Source of the DNA: Epiperipatus broadwayi | Lineage: Eukaryota; Onychophora; Udeonychophora; Euonychophora; Peripatidae | DNA: 64,000 bases | Assembly: GCA_028023455.1 (NCBI GenBank) | Contig: JAQFVV010012674.1 | Span: forward strand, 55,001 to 119,000 | Reading direction: 5' to 3' | Shown here: one piece after another, positions 1 to 13,417 of the stretch | Numbering within the stretch: position 1 is the stretch's first letter | Layout: each line of letters opens with the position of its first letter | Notes under the pieces: generated by a model | Seen by the model: only the letters and a program-made list of their open reading frames with translations | Told to the model about the DNA's origin: nothing | The model's database searches: none | Translations under genes and position numbers: made by a program

Positions 1-428
1 AATATCTATATCACTTAAAATATTATCATTATTATTAAACTTACTAACAATATTATAAATTAGTTTATGATTGTATGTTATATGTAATTATGGTTTTGAT
101 TTTAATAAAGTTAAAGTTTTGTATATTGAAAGAAATAATAATAAACATAAAATAAAAGAAGCTATTTTATTAAGAATTGAAAAGCAGCATTTGATAAATA
201 GACAAGCTGCTAACATAAAAATAATGAATTATGGAAAAATTGATGTATGATGTAATTGTTTTTGTATACATTTATAATGTTTTTTTGTAATTGAATTTAA
301 ATATAGTTGATAATGACTACTTAGATAGTTGAAAGTACTCCTACTAATTATAGTAGATATTTGTTTTTAAAATATTGTTTACTGTACTAATTGTTGTATT
401 GTTTTTCAAATATATATATATATATATG
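1..428 (+). mobile_element. Penelope-like element (PLE) end with inverted junction
   Basis: Bases 1 to about 78 match, on the minus strand, the ORF segment of the PLE at 37718-39580 that reads IYNIVTKFNNN. From about 79 the orientation flips: 79-245 matches the plus-strand C-terminal end of the PLE at 41066-42229 (FDFNKVK, then KQQLINRQAANIK). A tail follows at 246-428, holding a GACTA/TAGTT hairpin, an ACTGTA motif and a short (TA)n. Two PLE pieces therefore meet head-on, an arrangement typical of this retroelement class. The reading frame is broken, so this is a dead copy. The element continues past the left edge of the window. Confidence 0.75.
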
Positions 429-480
429 ATAAACAAAAATGCAAGTTAAAAAACTTGCTAACGCTTGTATTTATGTCCAC

Positions 481-801
481 AGATGGCGTCCTACCAAGAC
501 TGCCAATCAAGCGTATGTTTTGTTTACATAAACGTCAGAGTAGTTAGTATTCACTATCTCTAACTATAATTCCACTTTCAGATCATGATTTCAAGCTATT
601 TGCTATCGTCAGTGAAAGACAGTGAAAGAAACGCTCAGAGTTTGTATTCAGATCTAGTTTCTTTATTCCTGTCTTTCACTGACAATAGCAAATAGCTTGA
701 AATCATGATCTGAAAGTGGAATTATAGTTAGAGATAGTGAATACTAACTACTCTGACGTTTATTAAACAAACATACCTGATTCAGTCTTGGTAGGACGCC
801 A

Positions 802-804
<3 letters not shown>
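481..804. mobile_element. palindromic MITE-like foldback repeat
   Basis: Left arm 481-621 begins AGATGGCGTCCTACCA. It is repeated in inverted orientation at about 671-804, which ends TGGTAGGACGCCATCT. The arms are nearly identical for about 135 bp around a 50 bp centre. No ORF lies inside, so it looks like a non-autonomous DNA element. No clear target duplication is visible because the right border runs straight into (TA)n. Confidence 0.75.

Positions 805-872
<68 letters not shown>
804..872. repeat. (TA)n microsatellite
   Basis: Uninterrupted TA dinucleotides of about 69 bp directly abut the right arm of the palindromic element. Confidence 0.95.
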
Positions 873-874
<2 letters not shown>

Positions 875-876
875 AT

Positions 877-1330
877 CTTCATCATCATCATTTTCATACA
901 TTGTTGAGCCACTTTAGAATGTGTTCTCCTATCTCTAGCCTCTCTTATTTACATCATCCCTGGACACTTCCCCATTTCATCTATATCCCATATGATCCCT
1001 CTCAAGGTTTTTTTTTTCAATTTCTTGGCATCCAGTTTAAGATTTCAAATTACCATTTATAATTATCTCTTCAAGAATATATCCAGCCCAACTCCACTTC
1101 AATCTCTTAATTCTTTCAATGAATTCCATAACACCTGTTTATTTTCTTAACAATGTATTTCGTTTTTGATATTTTTTTGCTATTATTAATATACATTTTT
1201 CTATACTTTAGTGAGTGGTCTGAAATCTCTGTAAGAATTTTCTGATAACTATCAAAGTCTCAGATCTATAAATAAGAAATGGTAAAATATATTTATTAAA
1301 AACTTTCCTTTTCAAACACATAGACATATT
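877..1330 (-). pseudogene. decayed LINE C-terminal remnant
   Basis: Reading the minus strand in several frames gives scraps such as WAGYI, WMPRN and RDHMGYR. They resemble the basic tail (WAGHI...RP.GKRSRGRP..RW) of common endonuclease-reverse-transcriptase LINEs. Stops and frameshifts are frequent. The only plus-strand ORF here (from 871) has no recognisable content. The family is assigned by pattern only. Confidence 0.35.
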
Positions 1331-1501
1331 TTCCATTAGCATTAAATTATTTCATTCATTTGTAGTTGTTAATTTATTTTACTCATCATTATCAATCTTT
1401 ATTTTTTTTTTGAGAAAACGTTGAACATTACCTAAGTATTTTTAATATTTAATATTTACCAATAGTTCTCCTTTCTGATTTTCATCTGATAACTATTGCT
1501 A

Positions 1502-2475
1502 CTTTTTTTTTAATCAAGAAATTTTATTGTGAGCTCAAATTATTACATTATTGGAATAACATAGTTATGTTGTTAACAGACACTATAATACATGTTACAT
1601 AACACAATATCAATGGTCTGGGCATAAAAATCAACTGCTCACTCACAAATTGTCCATTGCTACAAGGCTCCATGTAGCATTGTAGATTTTGTTGGAGCTA
1701 ATTTTTCATCTCTGTTTCTGATGGCCTGAAGTTTTGCCAAAAGTATTTTTTTCAGTCTACCATAGTATGGCCATAAATGAGTGCACATGTTGTTGACCAA
1801 TAGGCAAACAACATAAAAGTTATGATTCTTATGGATGGAAAGATCCCATTGGATATGCTAAAAATCATTCTGGTGAGGAGAGGCACTTTAGGTTTATATA
1901 TGGATGCAAGAAAGTCTCTGTCCAATTGGAGTGATGTACAATGGCTCAGAATATGTATTATTGTGTCATCATCCTGTTTACATAAAGCATAGACTGGCTT
2001 CAAGCATGAGAACCCTCTATGATGGACTAGAAAATGGCATGTGGGTAGAGCACTGAGGTTTGATTTAATCAAAACATAAAAATTCTGTTTGAGATGCCAC
2101 TGTTTAAGCTTTTTAATGATTGAATGATTGGAAAGGTTTAGCAGTTGTGGGATTGGGGGGATTTCTTCATTAGTTAGGTGGTATGCATCCCAGTACATAA
2201 TTTTTTGTGAGTTAACCAGAATAGGTAGAGGGATGAATTTTGCAATATTTAACAATAAAGATGACAACCAATTCCTCACGTGAGAAGGAGGGCTGTCTGT
2301 AGGAGAAACAGATGTAAGGCATGATGCTTCTGGAAAATGGCAAGATAGATTAACGATGGTGTTATGTTTACACTGGAAACAAAAGATTAAAACAGATTGC
2401 AGTGATAGTCCATTAAGTTTTGTGTACCTATGAAGACCCCTCAGGCTGATGACCACTTTTCTTGAAGCTCTAAAA
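1502..2475 (-). pseudogene. 5'-truncated L1/Tx1-type LINE, ORF2 C-terminus
   Basis: A minus-strand ORF (2456 down to 1752, 234 codons) holds the end of ORF2. It contains the segment YWDAYHLTNE and a zinc-knuckle region ALCKQDDDTIIHILSHC (CX2CX8HX4C type; the first Cys here is replaced). This lines up with the same region of the LINE ORF ending at 30743 (YWEAYRLKKD, CQLCQRDEETIGHIFLDC). A 3' untranslated region runs to an A-rich end (T-run on the plus strand) at 1502-1512. The copy is truncated on its 5' side near 2475, and the upstream ORF codons continue a little beyond the first Met. It encodes no catalytic RT motifs and is dead. Confidence 0.75.
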
Positions 2476-2778
2476 CATTATTTGCAAAAATAATTACATC
2501 ATGTGCAATAATTTCCATTTACTTTCACTGTTTTGCTTCCTGTTTTAATCCACAAAATACTTCTCACAAAACTTCTATAAAAGTTTTGCAGGCATCAATT
2601 CATGCTGTTGTAAACTCTTTTTAATCTTAGTTTTTCTAGTCTAATTATATAATTCAATTGTTACAGTTGCATTTTTATAAATATTCTTCACATATGGTAA
2701 TGTCCTGACTATATCTTAATTCAATGCTTTAGTCACCCAAAAATGCTTATGTAATCAAATGTCTATTCATAGTCTATA
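2476..2778. other. no gene; possible RT scrap on minus strand
   Basis: The stretch has no supported gene. On the minus strand about 2466-2530 reads HDVIIFANNVLELQE, which faintly resembles an RT catalytic segment (DDLVLFA...EELQ). The match is too short and decayed to call. Confidence 0.25.
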
Positions 2779-4399
2779 CAGCAGTGGGAAAACAGTGGTC
2801 CATAGATCACTGGTGGTCCATGATGTAATTTTAATGGGCCGCAAAGAAATTCAGATATTATTTAAATTCACGTAAGCTCATTTAATAAAATTTTAAAATA
2901 AAAAATACATTTTGTTTAAGCTGTATTATTATATTTAACATAGAACAAGAACATATATCTAATTGATTTGTTATAAAATACTACTGTGACTTGCAAAACA
3001 TATACCTAAATGTCATTTATCTAATCCCTACTTGGTCAGCGGCTTACAAAACATAAGAATACGGAATTTTGTACAATTGATTAGGCATCAAATTTGCTCG
3101 GCGCAACTTTGATAATTCTGTGAACTAAAACTCAAAACATTTATTAAGAATTTTGAAGGAAAATACATCTATAAAATATATTAAAGAATAGAATACAATT
3201 CATTATTAATCTGAAAATTTTTTTTAGATATGAATTAAAAAATTACACATATAAAACGTAACAAATACATATTTATATATTAATTTATTTTTATGAAATA
3301 AATTGAACATTATATTAATAAAAAAAAAAACGTAATTCTTTAACAAGTTATAAAACATATGAATACAAACTTAGTTTTACTTTAATTTAAGTATTTCTTT
3401 ATATTTACATCTATTAAATCTGACTTAACAGAATTCTAATGCTGAATACAAGTGAATCATTTAAAACGTTTCTTTTTAGAAGTAATATTTTTATATTAAT
3501 TTTAATATTTATTTCATACATGCAAATAGATAACACATTTATGTGTATATAATTACAAAAACCAAGTGTAATTACCTCTTGTGTAAAAGGAATATTGAAT
3601 TTATGTATTTCATAGACACTATAAACAAAACATATCAGCAGATAAATGTACATCTAACATTAATATGTATGTGAAATTATATTACTATCATTTTTGAAAT
3701 GTGGAGATAGTTAAAGTGATATAATAAAATGGATAAAACATATAACTAAAGGTAGTCAAAAAACATACTAGAAAAATAAAAAAAATTGAGGATTTCACAG
3801 CTACACTAGGGGTGTGCGCGACTGGATTGTGCAAAAACGTTATACTATTGGAACCAAGTATATCTTTCAAATTTCCTTATCTTATTTTTTTGTCTATGGT
3901 CTCTGCCTCACTACATTTAACAACTACACTGAATTCAACGACGAGTAAAACTATTACTTCAGTATTAAATCCATTCAATGATCTGTGGCTGCATATCATT
4001 GTCTTTCGCATGTGTTTCATCGTTGGTTTTTTATGCAGTCATATGAGTCATCTTATTGTATAAACGTACAATTAGGGGGAAGTACTCAATAATTCATAAC
4101 CACGATTCTTTCAAACTTTTCAATATACGTTTACGTACTTTTTTCAACATCAGTGGCATCTCTACATCAACATTAAAAAAATAATTTCTACTTTGTACAT
4201 ATGGAGTATATGGTTTGAAATCTTGCGCTTATCGGTAGCCAAATAATTTTTGCATTTTAAAAATACATAGTATTTTGAATATATTTAAGCAATCAAAATT
4301 ATTAGAAAAATATTGTTTTTATTTGGTTATAGGATAAAAAATAAATATTGTAATAAAAGAATTAAAATGGGCGAAACGTAATAAACGACCTTTTTTTTT

Positions 4400-6420
4400 T
4401 TTTTTGGTAACACTATAAGTAAACGTGAGTTAGTTGAAGAATCCACAGGGCCCTCACAGATTCCATCATCATCAAGCACCAGTAGAGAAGGAGATAAAAC
4501 TGAATGAAGGTGGAGAGAAGAAAAAACTTAAAGTTTTAAGACAATATGGTCATGATTATTTGAAATATAGTTTTATACAAAACGTGAGTTAGTTGAAGAA
4601 TCCACAGGGCCCTCACAGATTCCATCATCATCAAGCACCAGTAGAGAAGGAGATAAAACTGAATGAAGGTGGAGAGAAGAAAAAACTTAAAGTTTTAAGA
4701 CAATATGGTCATGATTATTTGAAATATAGTTTTATACAAGAACCTAGAACGGAACTTAATCCCCGACCAGTTTGTGTCATATGTTCTGTGAGTATATCCA
4801 ATTCGATATGAAAACACCAAAACGTACTAGAATTTGCTGACTAAACATCCAGGTTTAAAATAAGCCAGTCAAATATTTTCAAAGATTGCACGACAATTTA
4901 CAAAAGCAAATAAATTATTTAAAAAACTGACAATTTAGGATAAGTCTGTATTAAAAGTCTCTCATTTGATGGCACTTCAAATAGCAAAATCAAAAAAAAA
5001 ACCTTAAACATTTATAGAAGAACTAATTAAAGCTTGCTTATTACAAGCTTGTGAAGAGTTTTTGGAATATCAATCCACCAAACAAATGAAAGCAATTCAT
5101 GTGTCCTCTAGGTCGGAGAAAGCGGAGATATTGAAGTTTTTTGTTTTTTTTTCATGTGATATAGCATCGGCCGTGAAGTGAACCCCCTAATCCGGGACAA
5201 CTGCTTGTAAGGTAAAAATGGTTAAAAATTAACATTTTATGGAATTCAACTTGATGAATCAACAGACATAACAAACAAGGTTAGTCTTCTTTGCTTTGTG
5301 AGATTTCATTTCGATGGATATTTAAAAGAATAATTTATATGTTCATTCGACTTGCCTGGAAAAACAGCTAGATCTGAAATTTTCGATGTATTGAATGATA
5401 TTTTCTGAAATATGAAATTGATTTGGGGAAAATATATAGAAATATGTGTAAATAGTGTTGCAAGTATGAGCAGACATAGATCTGGAGTTGTTAAAAAAAT
5501 AAAAGATGTTGGACTCATAGATATAATTTTTACTCATTGTATTTTACACCATGATTAAATTGCTAACATTTTTGATTATCTCCAGAATTTCATGAAGTAC
5601 TGCCTGGTGTAATTAAAACTATAAATGAACTTCAGCACAATGCTCTGGTCTTGATTATTTGAATCACTTTGTGATGAAATGCTCTCACAACATAAATATC
5701 TTCTTCATGCTGAGGGCGCATTGGCTATCAAGGAGGTAATGTTTTAACTCGATAGCGACAGGAAGTAAAATTATTCTTTTAGCAACAAAGTAATTTTAAA
5801 TTCCAAAATTTCTTCTTGATGAAGACTGCGTAGCAAAGCTTACTTATTTGGCAAACATTTTTCTTTGTTATATGAGTTGAATATATCTATTCAAAAATAA
5901 TTTTGAGATGTTTTTACTTTGCAAAGGAAAATGAATGCATTTCAGAAGAAAATATTGTTATGGAAAAACACTACAATCAACAAATATTTGTAAATGATTC
6001 CAAATCTGGATGAATACATGAAAGAAAAAAAAAACGTCAACCTACAGATAATAGGTCTTGCAGTCACTCAAAAAGTCTTTTGAACTTTATTATCCTAACG
6101 AAGAGGATCCCTGAAATGGAAATATTTGAATAGTAAATCCATTTTATTCAAATATTGAGGAAAGCAACTGTAATGTGAAAGTAAAAGAAAGTTTAATCGA
6201 ACTATCATGTGATCAATGCAATTAATCTTTTAAATATAATTTTTGAATTTAAACAAATATACAATATTGATTGAAAAAGTTTAAAAAAATATCAGCATTC
6301 ACAACAAGCTACTTGCGTAAATAAATCCTTCTCTACTGTAACAGCTATTAAAAACAAGTATCGATCTCGGCTTGAAATAGAACGTACAAACTGTAACAGA
6401 ATTTAGTACAATATGTACGC
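4400..6420 (+). pseudogene. hAT transposase (ZBED5-like) pseudogene
   Basis: In shifting frames the plus strand shows the order of a ZBED/hAT transposase. First comes KVLRQYGHDYLKYSF then RPVCVICS (start of the BED zinc finger, 4690-4790). Next are LMALQIAKSKK (about 4968), QLDESTDITNK (about 5250) and VSLLCFVRFHFDG (about 5282). Then come RSGVVKKIKDVG (about 5480) and THCILHH (about 5533), and finally the C-terminal dimerisation segment NKSFSTVTAIKNKYRSRLEI (about 6320-6380). Stops and frameshifts interrupt every part. The N-terminal part contains a 159 bp tandem duplication (4421-4738). Family identity rests on these motifs; the catalytic triad is not fully visible. Confidence 0.8.
4421..4738 (+). 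repeat. exact 159-bp tandem duplication
   Basis: The segment 4421-4579 is followed at once by an apparently identical copy at 4580-4738. Both copies contain CCACAGGGCCCTCACAG and ATGGTCATGATTATTTG. The unit lies inside the hAT pseudogene, and the second copy continues into RPVCVICS. Identity suggests a recent event or an assembly duplication. Confidence 0.9.
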
Positions 6421-6480
6421 TTTGAATTGTTCATTGAGAATCATTGTATATACCTATTATAAATAAATTTCCTTTTATAA

Positions 6481-6890
6481 ATAAAACGTCCTTTATGTGT
6501 TGTGGTGACGTCATTGGAACGAAGGATTAGTAAAAGAATATTAAACCAAGAGCTGCAAAGGGCGTACGAAATTTTAATATATATTATTTATTATTTTTGT
6601 GCTAAAATTAAAATTATTAATATATAAATAAAGATACATATGAATCATAATCAATGCTCTAATTAATTTGTACCTTTAAAAATTATGTTAGTATTCCGCC
6701 ATATCTAAAAGGTTGTCGATCACTGATCTATAAATCCAAAGTATAATAACAACACATATACATTAGTATTTTTCATATCTTTTTTCAGTAATTGGATATG
6801 ATTTATGGAAAAGTAAAATATTATATTGGATAACAGTTTGATTATCAGAGAAAGAAAAATATGAGATACTTTTGATGTTGTTAGAACAAT
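6481..6890. other. no gene seen
   Basis: AT-rich sequence without a supported coding or repeat feature. Confidence 0.5.
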
Positions 6891-6894
6891 TGCA

Positions 6895-7800
6895 GACAGA
6901 TACATGATAAAGATAAAAATTGGTACAAGTTTTGTGGATCTGAAAAAAGTAGTTGATAGAGTAATCTGGAATAAACCTTATTACCATCATAAAAAATGAA
7001 AGGATATTTTGAAAAAGAGAAGATTGATTTGGAATCTGTTTGCTGGGCAAAGGATAATAATTATCTTGCACAAAAATGAGACTGATAATGTGAATATGGA
7101 AAGAGGAGTTAGGCAAAGACACAGTATACTACCTATCTTTTTAATATTCAGAAGACTTGTTATATAATTATTCAGACTATGAAGGAATAAATGTTGGAGG
7201 TAAAATAATAAATATATAATATTTGCAAATGATATAGCTATTATAGCTGAGAATGAAAAGGGTCTTCAGATTATATTGAATAAATTGGAAAAAAGAATGT
7301 GTGAAATATGGCATGTCGATTGATTTTGAAAATACTCAGTGTTCATGGATAGGGATAATTGTAAAAATACTGCAAATTCAAATCCACGATAACATAGTTC
7401 ATCAGAAAAAGGGATTTAGATGTTTGGTTAAGTGAGAATGAAAACAAAAAAATGAAGCATTTATTAAAAGAAATGAAATATGTTGTGGTTCTTTAAAGAG
7501 AGAATTAAGGGAAAAATAATTAAATGCTATGTGTGGTGTATATTATTGTATGGTTGTGAAACATAAACAATTAGTAATAAAATTAAGTAAAGATTTGAAG
7601 CATTTGAGATGTGTATATGGAGAAGAATGAAAAAAAAAAACAATGACTAAAATAACAAATGAAGAAATTTTGAAAAAAAAATGAAAGAATGATTGAAGAA
7701 ATTAAAAATAGAAAGAGAAACTAGATTGGTCATACATTAAGTTGAAAGTATAATTTAAGGAAATATGTTTTGGAATGAAAGAAGGAAACATATTGACATT
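6895..7800 (+). pseudogene. decayed LINE reverse transcriptase
   Basis: Frame-shifting plus-strand reading gives consecutive RT motifs. They are FVDLKKVVDRV (motif A region, about 6930), ERGVRQRHSILPILF (motif B, usually GVRQGCVLSPLLF, about 7098), IIFANDIAIIAENEKGLQ (motif C with YADD changed to FAND, about 7218) and MSIDFE (about 7314). Downstream are scraps matching the C-terminal region, such as TNEEILKK and IKNRKR.IGHTL at 7650-7740. Together they mark an old endonuclease-RT LINE that differs from the L1/Tx1-type copies elsewhere in the window. Many stops make it inactive. Confidence 0.7.
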
Positions 7801-8356
7801 GCTGGGTGATATATTGGTGATGTAACTATTCTCTGGATCTGTCCGTGAAACAGAATATTATTGATGATGAAATCTATTCCACACAGAGAGGCATAAAGTA
7901 ATTGTTAGCCTAATTGAAATCCAATTAAATAAATTTTACTTAAACTACTTTAAATTATATTTCAACGAATGCAATTGTTTATAAGATTTTAAATCATTAT
8001 TGTCTACTTTGTATCTTTAATTCAGAAATATAAATAATGCATTCAAATATTCATAAATAAAGGATTTTACTTTGCTATTTTATTTGTAGTATAATTATTA
8101 CTTCCTATTCAAATATTATCTTTGTTTGAACTATAACATGATATTAATATGCAAACATTAAAATTAGCGAACTTGGGATATGACATGATGGTGTTTATTT
8201 ACTGCTAAATTTAAATAGCTTCAGTTAAAGAAGGTTATGAAAATATCTGAAAGCAATTTCGAGTATTAAAATAGTTATTTAAAAAATTTACGAAATGACC
8301 ATTAACTCCTGTAATATTATCGAAATATATAATACTTTATAACTTTCGTTTTACAG
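7801..8356. other. no gene; putative intron 3' part
   Basis: AT-rich, with no ORF. It ends in a plausible splice acceptor: a branch-like TTATAAC followed by CTTTCGTTTTACAG just before 8357. Confidence 0.5.
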
Positions 8357-8377
8357 GAAATGCTAAATGTGGAGCAG
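8357..8377 (+). CDS. candidate micro-exon 1 (21 nt, phase 1)
   Basis: The 21 nt are preceded by TTTTACAG and followed by GTAAGATT, giving a consensus CAG|GTAAGA donor. Read in phase 1 (two bases finish a codon begun in the previous exon) it encodes NAKCGA between two split codons. The incoming split codon ends GA and the outgoing one begins with G. Its length is divisible by three and its phase matches the candidate exons at 11662, 19865, 24596, 46525 and 60423. Upstream exons would lie outside the window. The Cys may mark the end of an extracellular domain before the Thr-rich linker. A single 21-nt match with good splice sites could arise by chance; the shared phase along the series is the main support. 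Confidence 0.55.
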
Positions 8378-9519
8378 GTAAGATTGTAGTTATTTGTTTG
8401 TAATTTGAAATATAGCATTTAAAAATCTTTATTTACTGAGATTAAAAATGTTATATCTAATTTTAATAAAGTTTTATTTGAGATATAAAATTATAGATTT
8501 AAATTAATTATATGTTGCATCAAATTTATATTACTCAAATACTTCAGATAATGTCTTTATATTCCAAGATCAGGAAGGTCAAAGACAGAAATAAACTACA
8601 TGGGCTATCTAAATAGTCTTTCACAAGTTAACATAGTACCTGTAATTTTAAATAATTTATTGATCAAGTGTGATGTTGGGAGGGGATAAAAATCTATTTC
8701 TAACAAATAAAATCACTAGTTTATTTTAAAATTTCCAAGTCAATAAAAAGATATAGAATTTCCAATTATATTTTCTTTTTTTTTTATTAATAAGACACAG
8801 CTAATGATTTCATTATTCTCTATCATACAATAATATTATTTATATTCTATATGTCTGAGAAATTACCTATTTATAAATTTTGCAATCATTTTCGTAACAA
8901 AAAAGAAAACACTTGAGTTGTAAGTAAGATCATTAATATGAATATTGAATGCTAATCTAAGGCTATCTCAAACCACAAACGTACTTTGGAGATGTCCTTA
9001 AACTCCGCTTAGCTGATCTGTCCTTAATATAACACTCCAACCATTGAATCACATTTTTTTAAAGAAATACAATATTGGAAATTTAACTCAAAATATTATT
9101 ATGATTCTATTATTAAATGGCTTTAAAAACAAATATTTTTAATATCCAGCTCAATGAAAAATGTCATTTCTAATATTATATAATTGAAAGTTATAAGAAA
9201 CTAGTCAGTAGAACGATAAGACAAAAATATATGTTGTTAATAGCATAAAAAATTTCAAACATTTGTGGTAATTTTATTAAAAAAATAGTTCTTTAAAATT
9301 TTTTGCAATGGTGTGATTAGCTATAATAAGTCTATAAATGCTGATATAACATTTGGATTCACTTTTAAAAATTAAAAGAATGTGAAAATGTGTGACGCAT
9401 TGAAAATATGTTTGGTTTGCTGTCCTATCTGCCAGCAACATCATTTCTGAATTCACATATATGTTACTTAGAGACATAGCTTACATATATCCCAAGCATA
9501 ATTTTTAGTGACTAGTAGG
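8378..9519. other. putative intron, no gene seen
   Basis: AT-rich intronic-looking DNA. The minus-strand ORF around 9277-9477 has no recognisable content. Confidence 0.45.
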
Positions 9520-10200
9520 TTTGGGTTAGGAGTTCTATATAGTTTGTAATAATATGTTTCATAATTTATCAAACGATCAACAACGTGATAACATTGTTGC
9601 TCTGACGCCACAGTCTTGTTGACATCAAAGGTAATCTTATTATATAAGCAGCTTTCAAATATTCAGGCAACACTATGTAGAACTAAACTAATCCTACAGT
9701 CAATTACTGAATTCCTAGATTCTTTTTAAAAATATGTACAACATGAGCAATTTTAAGGGTCTTAGGAATAATACCATTTGTTAAAAAACAATTAAAATAT
9801 GCAAAAGTCAAGTTATATATTCAGAACATCCTAGAATAGTGTCACTTCCAATACTAGAATGTAACTTAAGCTGCTTAGTAGCAAAAATAATGCCAGATTC
9901 AATAAATGGACTGAATGCTATCCTTTTATCAATTAGTCATGATTTTCAATCAGGTCTATAAAAGATTTTGGTTGTTTAAAAAGCTCTGATCAATAATGAC
10001 AAAAATCATCTGTAGCTAGATTTTAATTGTGATTACATTGTAATTTTCTTTTAGAAATACCTAATGCTTTGATCAGAGACCAAAATTGCTTAGGATTATT
10101 AGAAATATGAGTTTCTGTATTTTGAAAGATTTTTTGAAAATCTCTACGATTGTTAAAATTATTTAGCTATTTTGTTTTCCAGTACTTACAGAGTGAGATG
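9520..10200 (-). pseudogene. decayed CR1/Jockey-like LINE, ORF2 fragment
   Basis: On the minus strand, in changing frames, 10120-10060 encodes a stretch resembling NPKQFWSLIKALGIS. The part near 9890-9820 resembles the segment before the RT domain (LKLHSSIGSDTILG). The part near 9810-9730 reads FAYFNCFLTNGIIPKTLKIA then HVVHIFK, close to the usual PxxWKxAxVxPIFKKG of CR1/Jockey-type LINEs. Catalytic motifs are not recovered. The copy is truncated at both ends. Confidence 0.6.
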
Positions 10201-10267
10201 ATTTTTTTTAAATAATTTATTTAAGAGAGATCGAAAACCAGACAGGAAGCTTGCTAATTAATTATAG

Positions 10268-11653
<1,386 letters not shown>

Positions 11654-11661
11654 TACCGCAG

Positions 11662-11679
11662 AAAATCCTGATAGTGCCG
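11662..11679 (+). CDS. candidate micro-exon 2 (18 nt, phase 1)
   Basis: The exon AAAATCCTGATAGTGCCG is preceded by ATACCGCAG and followed by a perfect GTAAGT donor. In phase 1 it encodes NPDSA. With exon 1 the split codon is GAA (Glu); with exon 3 it is GCT (Ala). The acceptor is weak because the LINE-derived (AAT)n array ends ten bases upstream and no pyrimidine tract remains. Splicing may be impaired or the exon may be skipped. Skipping would keep the frame, because the length is divisible by three. Confidence 0.45.
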
Positions 11680-11881
11680 GTAAGTAATATTAAAGTAGTT
11701 GGGTTTCAAACCCCAAAAAATCTAATAATACGTCACAATTTAAAATCAAACCAATATAGATAATTTCACAAAATAAAAATAAATCTTTTTGAAACTATAA
11801 TTATTGAAAATCATAAACTAGTTCAAGAATATCATAAAAAACCCTTACGTTACCAAAAATTTCTTTGTTTTAAAAAAAAAA
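11680..11881. other. intron start and probable LINE 5' UTR
   Basis: Between the micro-exon donor and the LINE ORF1 start there is no coding signal. The 5' end of the LINE cannot be placed exactly. Confidence 0.4.
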
Positions 11882-13417
11882 ATGGAGACCACAGCTATGC
11901 ATGATCGAGCATTTGGCGTCAATATGGCCACTGAAGTGCGTAAAAATTTAGACACCATCAAATTGTACGCCACGGTCACAAAAACTAACATGCAAGCAAC
12001 AAGTTTAAAGAATTTCGCGACTACAATAAATAATAAAATAGTTCCGAGATTTAGAAAAACAAACCCGAACGATATAAAACAATTAGATTTAAAGATACAG
12101 GTAAACCAAGACCCTCCCCTTGCACACTGGACCGATAATATGCTAGAAAGAATTAATGAACACTTTAACAACACGATTCCATGGGGACTCTATACATCGT
12201 TCAAAAGATTTTTTTCACCAAACTCAATAGTAATATCTGCCACAGATGCAAATATATCGCTGTATCAGTTTCCACGCACGTTATTATATCAAGCCATAAC
12301 TGAAAACGAACTGTGGGAAACGATCATAAGAATCGCAGATCATCCAAATCCCAGATACCTCGCAATCGAATTTCTTGACAGTAGTCAAAAGAACTGATTT
12401 CTAAACCAAATTAAAACATTAGACAATTACACGATTGTTATAGTCGATCAAGATCGACAGAATCAAATTACATGAATAATAAAAAATACATATTTTGGAT
12501 ACATGAAACAAGACTTTCAAAAAATGATGGATCCATTTGGAAAAGTTATAGCATTTCAACCAATATACCTCAAAGACACACCAATACCAATATACAGCAA
12601 TAGCTATGATTTTAAGTTAAAATTACACAAAGACATTTACCCAGAATCTATACCAACACAAATTGCAGACCAGGAAGCTATGCTGAGCCTATATATAAGA
12701 GTTTTAAAACCACAATGCTATGCCTGTGGCAAGTGTGGTCACCTAGCCACACAGTGCATGGATAGCCAACTCATACAGGGCCAGACACCAAATAATCAGC
12801 ACATCCAATCCCAACATGAAGAGAGCAACAGTACACAAGATAACACCAGTAACTCAAGCAGTCAATATGAAAACAATTACAGTACAAATGAAGCTACTAA
12901 AAACAAACATGCAGAAGAAAACACAAATATACATGAAACTACAACAGATAGCTCGAATAAATTAAATGAAAGCACTGATCAAATGGAACAAAATCAAGCA
13001 CAAAACATACCTGAAGTATCACAAACACCAGGCATATCAATCAGTAACATGGCAGACTCAAATCCAGACATATCAAATGATACATACAACTCCCCAAAAA
13101 CAAGCATGCCACATATAATTATAAACAAAACATCTATAGATATTCTAGACTCACTAACCCCATGCCTCCCTCCCATAGAAACAACACCAACAGAAGTCCA
13201 AAAATATGGTCAGCCAAGGAGAAATAAATCAAAAAGAGCCAAAACAGATGAAAACAATACTCTAACAGAAATGATTGAACACTTGGCAGAAAATTTAATA
13301 CCTATGGAGCTGGATGGTAATCAAAACATTAATAACTTCTCACAAAACACTAGAGAATATGCAAAAGCTTCACGCAAACTTCAACACACTGTGAAACCAA
13401 CTCGCAGCCAATTATGA
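11882..13417 (+). pseudogene. LINE ORF1 (CCHC nucleic-acid-binding protein), two stops
   Basis: The frame is continuous from the ATG at 11882 to 13417 (about 511 codons) apart from in-frame TGA at 12395-12397 and about 12470-12472. The middle part (YTIVIVDQD, then GYMKQDFQKMMDPFGKV) could be an RRM-like fold. One CCHC knuckle, CYACGKCGHLATQC (CX2CX4HX4C), lies at about 12717-12758. The C-terminal third is rich in Asn, Thr and Ser. ORF1 proteins of L1/Tx1 LINEs bind the element RNA and form the RNP. The TGA that ends ORF1 overlaps the ATG of ORF2. Confidence 0.75.

Larger units (their letters stand above)
2779..6480 (+). mobile_element. decayed hAT DNA transposon, ZBED type
   Basis: The left end at about 2779 (CAGCAGTGGG, then CAGTGGTCC and CTGGTGGTCC) has the look of hAT termini that repeat GTGGTCC blocks. 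Transposase remnants follow at 4400-6420. No matching right terminal repeat was found, so the right limit is approximate. Between the left terminus and the coding remnant (2860-4400) there is no recognisable gene. Confidence 0.6.

Noticed and set aside
871-1062. Plus-strand frame starting MDLHHHHFHTLL
   Set aside because: Antisense to a decayed LINE C-terminus; the His run comes from ATC repeats.
12994-13176. Minus-strand 60-codon frame
   Set aside because: Shadow of LINE ORF1 on the opposite strand.
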